Of a stretch of 10,278 bases of DNA, positions 1 through 6,912 are shown piece by piece; the first letter of the stretch is position 1, and each line of letters starts with the position of its first letter. A program made the position numbers and the translations under genes. The stretch covers positions 1-10,278 of the forward strand of contig CAKQZO010000054.1 in NCBI GenBank assembly GCA_934293835.1, read 5' to 3'. The notes beneath the pieces were generated by a model, which did not search any database, was not told the DNA's origin, and was given only the letters and a program-made list of their open reading frames with translations. Origin of the DNA: an uncultured Lacticaseibacillus sp. (GTDB lineage: Bacteria > Bacillota > Bacilli > Lactobacillales > Lactobacillaceae).

Positions 1-372
1 CTGGTGGCCGCACCGGAGCTGGCCGATGAAGACTTCATCACACCAGGGCAGGACAAAACGGTGTGTGCGCTCATGAACGATCCGCACGCGCGGTATCTGG
101 AGCTGTTCAACGCGTATCTCGCCGAAAAACGCATCCGCCTGCGGCCGCATCTGGAGCTGTGGAGCATCGAAGCGATTCGCCAGTCGGCGATCAGTGGCCT
201 GGGGGTCGCGTTTCTGCCGACCTTTTGTGTTCAAGATGCGCTAGATTCCGGCCAGCTCGTGACGCTATCGACGACGATGGCGTCGCGGCAGTTGACGGCT
301 TTATATGCTTATCGGCAGCTGAGCGTTGCTGGCGCATTGTTCATTCGCTTGTTGAATGAGATGGGGAAATAA
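1..372 (+). CDS. LysR-type transcriptional regulator, C-terminal part (5' end outside window)
   Basis: The window opens inside this gene, in frame from base 1, and the reading frame ends at a TAA at 370-372. The visible ~123 residues are the second half of a LysR effector-binding domain. The best signature is SIEAIRQSAISGLGVAFLP, the usual stretch in which the last RD-II helix and strand follow a Ser/Thr at the ligand pocket. It is followed by the typical 'L..G.L..L' segment and a C-terminal helix (FIRLLNEM). The DNA-binding domain is missing because of the window edge, so the effector and target genes cannot be named. It lies upstream of and co-oriented with the suf operon but is separated by 211 bp with a separate promoter, so I see no sign that it is part of that operon. 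Family call is firm; specific identity is unknown. Confidence 0.85.
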   Translation: MVAAPELADEDFITPGQDKTVCALMNDPHARYLELFNAYLAEKRIRLRPHLELWSIEAIRQSAISGLGVAFLPTFCVQDALDSGQLVTLSTTMASRQLTALYAYRQLSVAGALFIRLLNEMGK

Positions 373-406
373 TTGTGCAGACGTGTCCAATTAGTTGTCG
401 GCACAA
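373..406 (+). repeat. Imperfect inverted repeat after the LysR stop codon (weak hairpin)
   Basis: TTGTGC at 373-378 pairs perfectly with GCACAA at 401-406, and GAC 380-382 with GTC 397-399, separated by one A/G mismatch. The loop is 14 nt. It starts immediately after the LysR stop codon, so it could end or stabilise that mRNA, but no uninterrupted T-run follows; the downstream sequence is only T-rich. It could instead be a protein-binding site. I do not call it a terminator. Confidence 0.35.
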
Positions 407-443
407 GCAGTGGAAATTTTCTTCTAATTATTTTCAAATTTTT

Positions 444-470
444 CTTTCATCGATGTAAGCGCAATGAAAG
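444..470 (+). promoter_or_regulatory. Inverted repeat enclosing a cre-like (CcpA) site upstream of suf
   Basis: CTTTCAT at 444-450 and ATGAAAG at 464-470 are perfect 7-bp inverted arms with a 13-nt spacer. Inside and overlapping the right arm, ATGTAAGCGCAATGA (453-467) fits the cre consensus WTGNAANCGNWNNCW at all fixed positions except one (G in place of the late C). The left half TGTAAGCG is perfect, the right half is weak. It lies about 100 bp upstream of the predicted suf transcription start, so if real it would more likely activate suf or act on the LysR side than block the promoter directly. Whether CcpA binds is inference. Confidence 0.4.
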
Positions 471-524
471 GCTTAGACATACGGTTTGCCACAAATTAAA
501 TGACAATTTTCATTGAGTTCTGAT

Positions 525-553
525 TTGCGGTGCACAATCGAATATTTTACAAT
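525..553 (+). promoter_or_regulatory. Predicted sigma-A promoter of the suf operon
   Basis: TTGCGG (525-530, 3/6 match to the -35 consensus) is followed after exactly 17 bp by TACAAT (548-553, 5/6 match to the -10). Transcription would begin near 560, giving a short leader before the GTG start at 584. The surrounding 373-583 interval is AT-rich, unlike the genes, and contains no plausible reading frame. AATGACA occurs twice (499-505 and 551-557), and AATGA/TCATT form a short inverted repeat (499-514). No T-box or riboswitch-like structure is apparent. Confidence 0.55.
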
Positions 554-583
554 GACACTAATTAATAATAGGGGGCGACGTCC

Positions 584-1351
584 GTGACCACATTACAGAT
601 CACCGATCTTCACGTCAAAGTTAAAGCAGAACCGGAACATCCAGAAATCTTGCGAGGGGTCAATCTGACCGTCAAAACAGGAGAGATTCACGCCTTGATG
701 GGGCCTAACGGGAACGGGAAGTCGACGCTTGCAGAAACCATCATGGGCAACCCACGCTACGAAGTCGTTCAAGGCGACATCACGATCGATGGAGAAAGTA
801 TCCTCGATAAAGCGGTCGACGAGCGCGCCCAAGCCGGGTTGTTCTTGGGGATGCAGTATCCAGCAGAGATTGCCGGGGTCACGAACGCGGAATTCATCCG
901 TGCGGCGATCAATGCGCGGCGGCCAGATGACGATCAGATTCCGGTCATGAAGTTCTTGAAGACGCTTGATGAGACGATGGCCTTCCTCAAGATGCCTGAA
1001 GACATGGCGGATCGCTATTTGAACCAAGGCTTTTCTGGTGGTGAGAAGAAGCGCAACGAGATTTTGCAGATGATGATGATCAAGCCTAAGTTCGGGTTGC
1101 TCGATGAAATCGATTCAGGCTTGGACATCGATGCGTTGCGCATCGTCGCCAACGGGGTCAACGAGATGCGGAGCCCAGATTTTGGGACGCTGATGATCAC
1201 CCACTATCAACGGTTGCTGGATTACATCGTGCCGGATTACGTCCACGTCATGAAAGATGGCGAGATCATCGAAACCGGCGATGCGAACTTGGCCAAGGAA
1301 CTGGAGAAGACCGGCTATGAGCACCTCAAAGCGGGTGATGCCAATGCCTGA
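584..1351 (+). CDS. sufC: SufC, Fe-S cluster assembly ABC-type ATPase
   Basis: This is the soluble ATPase of the SufBCD scaffold that builds Fe-S clusters in the cytoplasm. ATP-driven SufC dimerisation is known to reshape SufB-SufD so that the cluster site opens. The 255-residue length is normal. Visible ABC motifs in order are Walker A GPNGNGKST (40-48), the Q-loop at Q91 in MQYP, the signature FSGGEKKRNEILQ (150-162), Walker B with D174-E175 in LLDEID, the D-loop SGLD (178-181) and the switch His207 in MITHYQ. SGGEKKRNE and LLDEIDSGLD are typical of SufC rather than transport ATPases, and no membrane partner is nearby. The start is GTG at 584, preceded by AGGGGG (570-575, 8-nt spacing). It is the first gene of the operon. 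Its stop overlaps the sufD start by 8 nt (ATGCCTGA), which suggests translational coupling. Confidence 0.97.
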   Translation: MTTLQITDLHVKVKAEPEHPEILRGVNLTVKTGEIHALMGPNGNGKSTLAETIMGNPRYEVVQGDITIDGESILDKAVDERAQAGLFLGMQYPAEIAGVTNAEFIRAAINARRPDDDQIPVMKFLKTLDETMAFLKMPEDMADRYLNQGFSGGEKKRNEILQMMMIKPKFGLLDEIDSGLDIDALRIVANGVNEMRSPDFGTLMITHYQRLLDYIVPDYVHVMKDGEIIETGDANLAKELEKTGYEHLKAGDANA

Positions 1352-2360
1352 GACCAAATTACCGAACGCCCCTAAGATCCCGTTAGCGCGGTATCTGCGG
1401 GCCGAAAAAGACGATGCGCCGATCACCGCGGCAACGGTGGTTGCGCCTGATGCGATCAAAGTTGGGCATCCCGACACAGTTGCCCTTGACCGCACAACGG
1501 CGTTAGACGACTGGTTGCAGGCATCACCTCAGGCCGTGACCACCGTCGAGATCCCGGCGAATTTTGCCGACACGACCCCGATTCGTATCGATGGGTCGAA
1601 GCTCGGCGGCGGGGTGCTGAAGATCACGGTCGGCGCCAACGCCCATGTCGCGCTGCAGGAACGCTGGGCAAGTGTTGGGAGCAACGTCGGCCTTGCCGTC
1701 CAGCTCGATGCTGAAGAAGGCGCACAGGTCGATTGGTTGACGTATGATGCGTTTACGGCTGAGGTAGTCTTGGCGCAACGCACCGCTAATCTCGGCAAAG
1801 ACGCGAAGTTGAATTGGACGGTCGCAGGCTTTGCCCATAACTCAGGCGCGACGATCTTGACGACCAATCTGAACGGCAGTGGCTCAGAGGCCACGGTCAA
1901 CGTCGGAGTCTTGGCCTCTGGCAAGCAGCGGATCGGTTACGCTACCGCGATCACGAACTACGCGCAAAAAACGGTTGGCCACATCAACCAGCGCGGCGTG
2001 ATCGTCGACAAGGCGCATTTGGTTTTCAACGGGGTCGGCCACATCGTTCAAGGGGCGCGTGGCAGTGACTCGCAACAAGAAAACCGCGTGTTGATGTTGT
2101 CAGAAACCGCGCGTGGTGATGCCAACCCGATCTTGTTGATCGATGAAAACGACGTGACTGCGGGCCACGCGGCCTCTGTCTCGCGAGTCGATGCCAACCA
2201 GATGTATTATTTGATGAGCCGTGGGGTCCCGGAGCGAGTTGCCAAGCGGCTTGTGATCCGCGGCTTCTTGGAAGCCGGGTTATCAGAAATTGAAGATCCC
2301 GATTTGCGGGATGAACTGTTTGCAACTATTGATGAAACGTTGGTGAATGCAGATGCGTGA
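1344..2360 (+). CDS. sufD: SufD, Fe-S cluster scaffold subunit (short form)
   Basis: This subunit pairs with SufB and binds SufC to form the SufBC2D scaffold. The protein is 338 residues from ATG 1344, chosen because GGTGA (1334-1338) lies 5 nt upstream and the same arrangement recurs at other suf junctions; an in-frame ATG at 1338 is the alternative. The middle (about 65-260) is the repetitive beta-helix of the SufB/SufD family. The C-terminal part is diagnostic: ILLIDENDVTAGHAASVSRVD (263-283) with His275, matching the functionally important His360 of E. coli SufD, then [10 protein letters not shown] and a VIRGFLE helix. SufB in this window carries a matching YYLMSRGV, reflecting common ancestry. 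It is about 90 residues shorter than E. coli (423) or B. subtilis (437) SufD. The missing part corresponds to the N-terminal helical region, and no extra coding sequence is available because sufC lies directly upstream. Confidence 0.93.
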   Translation: MPETKLPNAPKIPLARYLRAEKDDAPITAATVVAPDAIKVGHPDTVALDRTTALDDWLQASPQAVTTVEIPANFADTTPIRIDGSKLGGGVLKITVGANAHVALQERWASVGSNVGLAVQLDAEEGAQVDWLTYDAFTAEVVLAQRTANLGKDAKLNWTVAGFAHNSGATILTTNLNGSGSEATVNVGVLASGKQRIGYATAITNYAQKTVGHINQRGVIVDKAHLVFNGVGHIVQGARGSDSQQENRVLMLSETARGDANPILLIDENDVTAGHAASVSRVDANQMYYLMSRGVPERVAKRLVIRGFLEAGLSEIEDPDLRDELFATIDETLVNADA

Positions 2361-3549
2361 ACAATTTCCTTTTTTCTCAGCTAATCCTGACCTCGTCTAT
2401 CTGGACTCTGCGGCAACAAGTCAAAAGCCGCAAAGCGTCTTAGACGCGATCACGAACTATTATGTCAACGACAATGCCAATGTCCATCGCGGCTTGTATA
2501 AGCTCGCCTACAACACGACGGAGGCCTTCGAAGGCATTCGGGCGCAGGTGGCCAAGTACCTCAACGCCAAGCGGCCAGAAGAGATCACCTTCACCCGTTC
2601 GACTTCAGACGGCTTGAACTTGGTGGCTTCGAGCTTCGGGCCCACCGTTGTCCATGCAGGCGACGAGATCTTGGTGTCCGGTGCAGAGCATCACTCCAAC
2701 TTCATTCCATGGCAGCAGCTCGCCAAGGCGACCGGGGCCACGTTCGTCGTCGCGCCGGTCAAGCCAGATGGCGACACAGACGAAGCCCAGCTGGCCCGGC
2801 TGATCTCTGATAAAACCAAGATCCTGGCCGTGGCGCAGGTGACCAACGTCTCTGGCGGGGTGGTCGACGTGCGCAAGCTGGCAGACAAGGTGCACGCCAA
2901 TGGCGGCTACATCGTCGTCGATGGGGCCCAATCCGTGCCGCACATGCCGGTTGACGTGCAGGCGATCGCGGCAGACTTCTTCGCCTTTTCTGGCCACAAG
3001 GTCTACGGTCCGACTGGTTCTGGGGCGCTGTATGGTCGCTATGAACTCTTCGACGCGATGCCTCCGATTCAATTCGGCGGTGAGATGATTGATGAAGTCC
3101 AAGACCAACAAAGCACCTGGGCAGAGGTGCCGCTGAAGTTTGAGGCCGGCACCCCGAACATGGGCGGGGTCTTCGGGCTTGGCGCGGCGCTTGATTTCAT
3201 GCGCCAACAAGACATGGCGCAGGTCATGCAGGCGGAGAATCAACTCGTGCGTGCGACGCGCCACGCCTTAAGCGAGATTCCCGGCATGATCTTGTACGGG
3301 AGCGACGCGTCGTTGGCTACCGTTTCGTTCAACCTAGAAGGCGTGCATCCGCATGATCTGGCGACGTTCCTCGATGAACAAAACATCGCGGTGCGGGCGG
3401 GGCATCACTGCGCCCAGCCACTGATGGCGCGCTTAGGCATCCCGGCAACGGCCCGGGCAAGCTTTGGTATCTACAACAACCAAGCCGATGTCGATCAATT
3501 AGTTGCTGCTGTCCGCCAAGCAGGGGGGTATTTCCATGGCACTGACTAG
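2353..3549 (+). CDS. sufS: SufS, PLP-dependent cysteine desulfurase (type II)
   Basis: SufS converts L-cysteine to L-alanine and holds the released sulfur as a persulfide on an active-site cysteine for transfer to SufU. From ATG 2353 the protein has 398 residues, the usual size. I chose this start because GGTGA (2342-2346) lies 6 nt before it; an ATG at 2347 (two residues longer) touches that site and is less likely. Numbering from 2353: the PLP Schiff-base lysine is K216 in FSGHKVYGPTG, the catalytic cysteine is C353 in RAGHHCAQP, the PLP-stacking His is in SGAEHHSN (about 109-116), and the cofactor-binding aspartate lies in VDGAQSVPH (about 189-197). The short RAGHHCAQP loop is typical of the group II (SufS/CsdA) branch rather than NifS/IscS. 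It overlaps the end of sufD by 8 nt and the start of sufU by 14 nt. Confidence 0.97.
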   Translation: MREQFPFFSANPDLVYLDSAATSQKPQSVLDAITNYYVNDNANVHRGLYKLAYNTTEAFEGIRAQVAKYLNAKRPEEITFTRSTSDGLNLVASSFGPTVVHAGDEILVSGAEHHSNFIPWQQLAKATGATFVVAPVKPDGDTDEAQLARLISDKTKILAVAQVTNVSGGVVDVRKLADKVHANGGYIVVDGAQSVPHMPVDVQAIAADFFAFSGHKVYGPTGSGALYGRYELFDAMPPIQFGGEMIDEVQDQQSTWAEVPLKFEAGTPNMGGVFGLGAALDFMRQQDMAQVMQAENQLVRATRHALSEIPGMILYGSDASLATVSFNLEGVHPHDLATFLDEQNIAVRAGHHCAQPLMARLGIPATARASFGIYNNQADVDQLVAAVRQAGGYFHGTD

Positions 3550-3982
3550 ACTCGATCAGATGTACCGGCAGGTGATTTTGGATGAAGCATATCATCCGCG
3601 CCACCATGGCAAGCTTGAGCAACCCGACCGTGAGATCACCCTGCGCAATCCGTCTTGTGGTGATGTGTTGACGTTACAACTGAAGCTAGCGGACAACAAG
3701 GTGCAAGACGCGGTGTTCTCCGGCTCTGGCTGCACCATTTCGCAGGCGAGCGGTAGCCTGATGACCGATCAGATCATCGGCCACACGCCAGACGAGATTC
3801 AAGACATGGTCGCGACGTTCTCTGATCTTGTGATCGACGGGGAAAACCCGCGTGAAGATATTTTGGGTGATGCGGCGATCTTGAAAGGCGTCCACCAGTT
3901 TCCGGCACGCGTGAAGTGTGCGATGTTGGCGTGGAAGGCCGCGAGTCAAGTATTAACGGAAGGTGATGCGAATGCCTGAAAC
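3536..3982 (+). CDS. sufU: placeholder-corrected: SufU, zinc-dependent sulfurtransferase (CDS ends at 3979)
   Basis: The coding region runs from ATG 3536 to the TGA at 3977-3979 (147 residues); the last three bases of the listed span belong only to sufB. SufU takes sulfur from the SufS persulfide through its zinc site and delivers it towards SufB. It resembles IscU but is a sulfur carrier, not the main scaffold. The zinc ligands are all present: C41 and D43 in NPSCGD, C66 in SGSGCTIS, and C128 in RVKCAML, identical in position to B. subtilis SufU. The ~20-residue insertion between the second and third cysteine regions (about 83-115) that marks SufU against IscU is visible. The start is supported by the G-rich ribosome site AGGGGGG (3522-3528), 7 nt upstream; the frame is open further upstream only inside sufS. 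It overlaps sufS by 14 nt and sufB by 8 nt. Confidence 0.9.
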
Positions 3983-5408
3983 AAAGAATACGAAAAATAA
4001 CGAAAGTGTCGCCGATACGGTCGATTTTTTACCGACCGAAAACCCTGGCGACTTTCATGATAAAGAACATCCGGTCTTCGATGCCGGCCACGGGCTGACC
4101 GAAGACATCGTCCGCGCGATTTCCGCGGAAAAGAAGGAACCGCAGTGGATGCTCGATTTTCGCCTGAAGTCGTATAAGACGTACTTGAAAATCAAAGACC
4201 CCGACTTCGGCCCGGATTTATCCGCTCTCGACCTCGATCACATGCGTTACTACATCAAGGCGACCGATAAGACTTACAAGGATTGGGAAGACGTGCCTGA
4301 CGACATCAAGAACACCTTCGATCGCCTCGGGGTCCCACAAGCGGAGCGTAAGTACCTTGCCGGGGCCAGCGCCCAGTATGAATCCGAAGTGGTTTATCAC
4401 AACATGCACGATGAATTCGAAAAGCTTGGCATCATTTTCGAAGACATGGATTCGGCGGTCAAAGATTACCCAGAAATCGTCAAGCAATACTTCGGCACGC
4501 TGGTTCATCCCAGCGACAACAAGTTTGCGGCGCTGAATTCTGCCGTCTGGTCTGGAGGTAGCTTCATCTACGTTCCTGCCGGGGTGCAAACTGACGTGCC
4601 GATTCAGTCATATTTCCGGATCAACGCAGAAAACTCTGGCCAATTCGAGCGGACGCTGATCATCATCGAACCAGGCGCCCACATCAATTATGTCGAAGGC
4701 TGCACGGCGCCGAGCTATTCTAGTGATTCGTTGCACGCGGCGGTGGTTGAAGTCTTCGTGCAAGACGACGCGTATTGTCGCTACACGACGATTCAGAACT
4801 GGTCCAAAAACGTCTTCAGTCTGGAGACGAAACGGGCCCAGGCGCTGAAGAACGCCACGATGGAATGGGTCGATGGCAACCTCGGCTCCAAGACGACCAT
4901 GAAGTACCCAAGCGTCTACCTCGATGGTGAAGGCGCGCGCGGCACGATGTTGTCCGTTGCGGTCGCCGGTGAAGGGGTCGATCAAGATAACGGGGCGCGC
5001 ATGATTCATAACGCGCCGAACACGAGCTCCAACATCATCTCCAAATCGATCGCCCGCAACGGTGGCCGAGTCGATTATCGCGGCACGGTGCGCTTCACCA
5101 AGAAGGCGGCCAACGCCTTTTGCCATGTGGAGTGTGACACGATCTTGATGGATGAGAAGTCCAAATCGGACACGATTCCTTATAACGAGATTCATAACGC
5201 GACGGCGACGATGGAACATGAGGCCAAGGTCTCCAAGGTTTCCGAAGAGCAACTCTATTATCTGATGAGTCGCGGCGTGTCAGAAGCCAAAGCCACCGAG
5301 ATGATCATCATGGGCTTCGTCGAACCGTTCACCAAGGAACTGCCGATGGAATATGCGGTGGAACTCAACCGTCTGATCGGGATGGAAATGGACGGCGGGA
5401 TCGGCTAG
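3972..5408 (+). CDS. sufB: SufB, Fe-S cluster scaffold subunit
   Basis: SufB is the main scaffold subunit: it accepts sulfur and, with SufD and SufC, assembles the nascent cluster. From ATG 3972 the protein has 478 residues, normal for the family. The start has GGTGA (3962-3966) 5 nt upstream. The N-terminal region (about 40-180) contains the typical helical part, including [13 protein letters not shown] (56-68), followed by the beta-helix (about 190-400). Conserved stretches include [16 protein letters not shown] (190-205), [11 protein letters not shown] (240-250) and [11 protein letters not shown] (383-393). Cys388 in this last stretch matches E. coli Cys405, which is needed for cluster assembly. 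The C-terminus has YYLMSRGV and the IIMGFVEPF helix that contacts SufC. It is the last gene of the operon, overlapping sufU by 8 nt, and a terminator begins 17 nt after the TAG. Confidence 0.97.
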   Translation: MPETKNTKNNESVADTVDFLPTENPGDFHDKEHPVFDAGHGLTEDIVRAISAEKKEPQWMLDFRLKSYKTYLKIKDPDFGPDLSALDLDHMRYYIKATDKTYKDWEDVPDDIKNTFDRLGVPQAERKYLAGASAQYESEVVYHNMHDEFEKLGIIFEDMDSAVKDYPEIVKQYFGTLVHPSDNKFAALNSAVWSGGSFIYVPAGVQTDVPIQSYFRINAENSGQFERTLIIIEPGAHINYVEGCTAPSYSSDSLHAAVVEVFVQDDAYCRYTTIQNWSKNVFSLETKRAQALKNATMEWVDGNLGSKTTMKYPSVYLDGEGARGTMLSVAVAGEGVDQDNGARMIHNAPNTSSNIISKSIARNGGRVDYRGTVRFTKKAANAFCHVECDTILMDEKSKSDTIPYNEIHNATATMEHEAKVSKVSEEQLYYLMSRGVSEAKATEMIIMGFVEPFTKELPMEYAVELNRLIGMEMDGGIG

Positions 5409-5412
5409 GCAC

Positions 5413-5476
5413 TGCGTTTTGATACTCCCCTGTACGGCCTGAGTCGGACGCACAGGGGATTTTTTGTGCGTTTTGA
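5413..5476 (+). repeat. 10-bp direct repeat flanking the suf terminator
   Basis: TGCGTTTTGA occurs at 5413-5422 and again at 5467-5476, immediately before and after the terminator hairpin and its T-run. The match is perfect over 10 bp. The second copy supplies most of the TTGACA -35 box of the next promoter. It could be chance, a small duplication, or the footprint of an old insertion of the hairpin segment. Confidence 0.55.
5426..5465 (+). terminator. Rho-independent terminator of the suf operon
   Basis: TCCCCTGT (5426-5433) pairs perfectly with ACAGGGGA (5452-5459), with an 18-nt loop that has minor internal pairing. Six T residues follow (5460-5465). It starts 17 nt downstream of the sufB stop codon and separates suf from the MDR gene. 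Confidence 0.88.
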
Positions 5477-5507
5477 CATTTACAAGCATTTCAATTAGGC
5501 TAATGTC
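5473..5507 (+). promoter_or_regulatory. Promoter of the MDR oxidoreductase gene with overlapping palindromes
   Basis: A perfect -35 TTGACA (5473-5478) is followed after 17 bp by TAGGCT (5496-5501), which keeps the key T, A and T of a -10 box. A perfect 5-1-5 palindrome, ATTAG-G-CTAAT (5494-5504), covers this -10 box. A wider 6-bp inverted repeat, GACATT (5475-5480) with AATGTC (5502-5507), spans the whole promoter. Such placement is expected for a repressor operator; the regulator is unknown. Confidence 0.6.
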
Positions 5508-5525
5508 TAACCAGTAAGGAGGTTG

Positions 5526-5542
5526 GCTTGTGCAAGCACTTG
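5526..5542 (+). repeat. Overlapping small palindromes over the MDR start codon
   Basis: GCTTG-TG-CAAGC (5526-5537), GTGC-AA-GCAC (5530-5539) and CAAG-CA-CTTG (5533-5542) overlap and cover the GTG start codon. Two-base centres make RNA hairpins unlikely, so this would be a DNA site if it is anything. It may simply reflect the codons used. Confidence 0.25.
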
Positions 5543-6498
5543 TTGTTCCAGATGCAACTGTAAGAACCATCGCGGCCTTGCAATGGCAGGACGTTTCGGC
5601 TCCTGATCCAGAGCCCGATGAGGTGCTGATCGCGGTCAAAGCGGTCGGTTTGAATCCGGTGGACGCCAAGTTGGTGACGACTGGCAATGCTGCCTGGCAG
5701 TATCCGCATGTATTAGGCTTAGATGCTGCTGGGGTGGTCGTGGCAGTCGGGGCGCAGGTGCACGACTTTTGCGTCGGGGAGCGCGTTTGCGGCCACGGTG
5801 ATTTGGCCAAGCCGGGTTGTTTTGCGGAATTGGCGGTGGCCAAAGCCGCGGCGCTGGCACCGATACCGGCAGGAATGGCGTTTACCACCGCCGCAGCATG
5901 TCTATGCGCGGGGCTAACGGCGTATCAAAGCCTGTATCGCAAGGCCAACCTTGCCGCCGCAGACAGCATCTTGATCCATGCCGGTGCGGGCGGGGTTGGA
6001 AGCATGGCGATTCAGTTGGCCAAGCATGCGGGCTTGCGGGTCTACACGACGGTGTCTGCCGCCAAGCGCGATTTTGTCACGCAATTGCATCCGGATCGGA
6101 TCATCGACTACCGTCGAGAAGACGTGACGGCCGTCATTGCCGCGCTCACAAAAGGGTTAGGCGTCGACAGCGTGATGAACACGATCGGCCAACCAGATGC
6201 CGATCTGCCGCGTCTGGCGTATAACGGCCAGCTGGTGTGCGTCCTTGATCTGCCAACCGCCGTCCCGGCCAATTTGGCGTTGACGGTGGCCAATATCGAC
6301 CTGGGCGGCGCCCACCGGAGCCACAATCCCAAGCAGGTGCAGGCATTGGGTCAGATGACCCGAGCATTGTTGGCGCTGGTCGCCGCGGGGCAGGTCGCGC
6401 CGATGATCACCAAGACGTTGGCATTTGCGGATATTCCGCAAGGGCTAGAAGCGCTGCAGGCAGCACGGGTGACAGGCAAATGGGTGGCCGTGGTATAA
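5530..6498 (+). CDS. Zinc-independent MDR-family NAD(P)H oxidoreductase (quinone oxidoreductase-like)
   Basis: This is a 322-residue cytoplasmic enzyme of the medium-chain dehydrogenase/reductase family, probably reducing quinones, enones or reactive carbonyls with NADPH; the substrate cannot be read from sequence. The N-terminal GroES-like domain contains AVGLNPVDAKL (38-48), in which the quinone-oxidoreductase 'NPxD' replaces the zinc-binding Cys of alcohol dehydrogenases, and GLDAAGVVVAVG (63-74). The four-cysteine structural zinc lobe is absent. The Rossmann fold is marked by HAGAGGVGSMAIQLAK (150-165). The GTG start at 5530 is well supported by TAAGGAGGT (5515-5523), 7 nt upstream. The gene stands alone behind its own promoter and its stop codon lies inside the -10 box of the next promoter. 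Annotation pipelines often call such proteins 'zinc-binding alcohol dehydrogenase', which the missing ligands contradict. Confidence 0.87.
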   Translation: MQALVVPDATVRTIAALQWQDVSAPDPEPDEVLIAVKAVGLNPVDAKLVTTGNAAWQYPHVLGLDAAGVVVAVGAQVHDFCVGERVCGHGDLAKPGCFAELAVAKAAALAPIPAGMAFTTAAACLCAGLTAYQSLYRKANLAAADSILIHAGAGGVGSMAIQLAKHAGLRVYTTVSAAKRDFVTQLHPDRIIDYRREDVTAVIAALTKGLGVDSVMNTIGQPDADLPRLAYNGQLVCVLDLPTAVPANLALTVANIDLGGAHRSHNPKQVQALGQMTRALLALVAAGQVAPMITKTLAFADIPQGLEALQAARVTGKWVAVV

Positions 6499-6499
6499 T
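6469..6499 (+). promoter_or_regulatory. Extended -10 promoter for the DUF1694-DUF2785 pair, overlapping the MDR stop codon
   Basis: A perfect TATAAT (6494-6499) is preceded by TG at the extended -10 position (TGG-TATAAT). The nearest -35-like element is GTGACA (6469-6474) with a long 19-bp spacer, so recognition would rest mainly on the extended -10. The TAA stop of the MDR gene (6496-6498) lies inside the -10 box. The start codon at 6521 is about 20 nt from the -10, leaving a leader of roughly 15 nt, just enough for the ribosome site. Confidence 0.6.
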
Positions 6500-6520
6500 A
6501 GCGCAATGGAGGGATTCGAC

Positions 6521-6901
6521 ATGAGCGATGACTTGAACCAATTCATCAAGGCGAAGGCCTTGGGGATTCCGACGATAAAACCCGATGAAAAACGCGCCTT
6601 TTTGGGCAATTTCCGAGAGCGCGTGGCCATGGCGGTCACGGTGCGTCAGCTTCACGATCCGCGAATCTTTGCGATGATCGATACGGTGTTGGCCAAATAT
6701 CCCCAATATCGAATCTATCTTAATGGTCGGATGAGTCAGGCACTGATCACGCAATACATGCAACAGGCGATCGCGCATGACTATCAATTCACGGTGATGG
6801 CCCAAACCGGCATGCGCGTTGACCGGCGCGTGACGGCGGATGATTTTGGTTGGGTACTGGCGCATCCCACCGAAAAAATCTCGCGGCCAATCTTATTGTG
6901 A
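6521..6901 (+). CDS. DUF1694 / YueI-like conserved protein of unknown function
   Basis: A 126-residue soluble protein resembling the DUF1694 family (B. subtilis YueI), whose biochemical role is unknown. The family hallmark is visible at 17-40: PTIKPDEKRAFLGNFRERV, matching the usual 'GtPqikPDEkrkyLGtFrERV' pattern, followed by a region with a YPQYRIYLNG stretch (60-69) and a C-terminal part expected to carry the second alpha/beta half. No signal peptide or membrane segment is seen. I chose ATG 6521 because GGAGGG (6508-6513) lies 7 nt upstream; an ATG at 6506 would run through that site. Its TGA stop shares one base with an ATG (TGATG, 6899-6903) just before the next gene, so the two are likely translated together. 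Confidence 0.82.
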   Translation: MSDDLNQFIKAKALGIPTIKPDEKRAFLGNFRERVAMAVTVRQLHDPRIFAMIDTVLAKYPQYRIYLNGRMSQALITQYMQQAIAHDYQFTVMAQTGMRVDRRVTADDFGWVLAHPTEKISRPILL

Positions 6902-6912
6902 TGGAGGCAGGT

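Noticed and set aside
2605..3264. Long minus-strand frame (219 codons) inside sufS
   Set aside because: It lies wholly within sufS, is low in recognisable motifs and rich in Arg/His as expected from the complement of GC-rich codons; no ribosome site or promoter supports it.
3536..3979. SufU span check: IscU scaffold instead of SufU
   Set aside because: The insertion between zinc-ligand regions, the ligand spacing C41-D43-C66-C128 and the partner SufS all point to SufU. The correct CDS end is 3979, not 3982 as listed in its feature entry.
4608..5252. Long minus-strand frame (214 codons) inside sufB
   Set aside because: It is antisense to a strongly conserved gene and its composition is that of a shadow frame.
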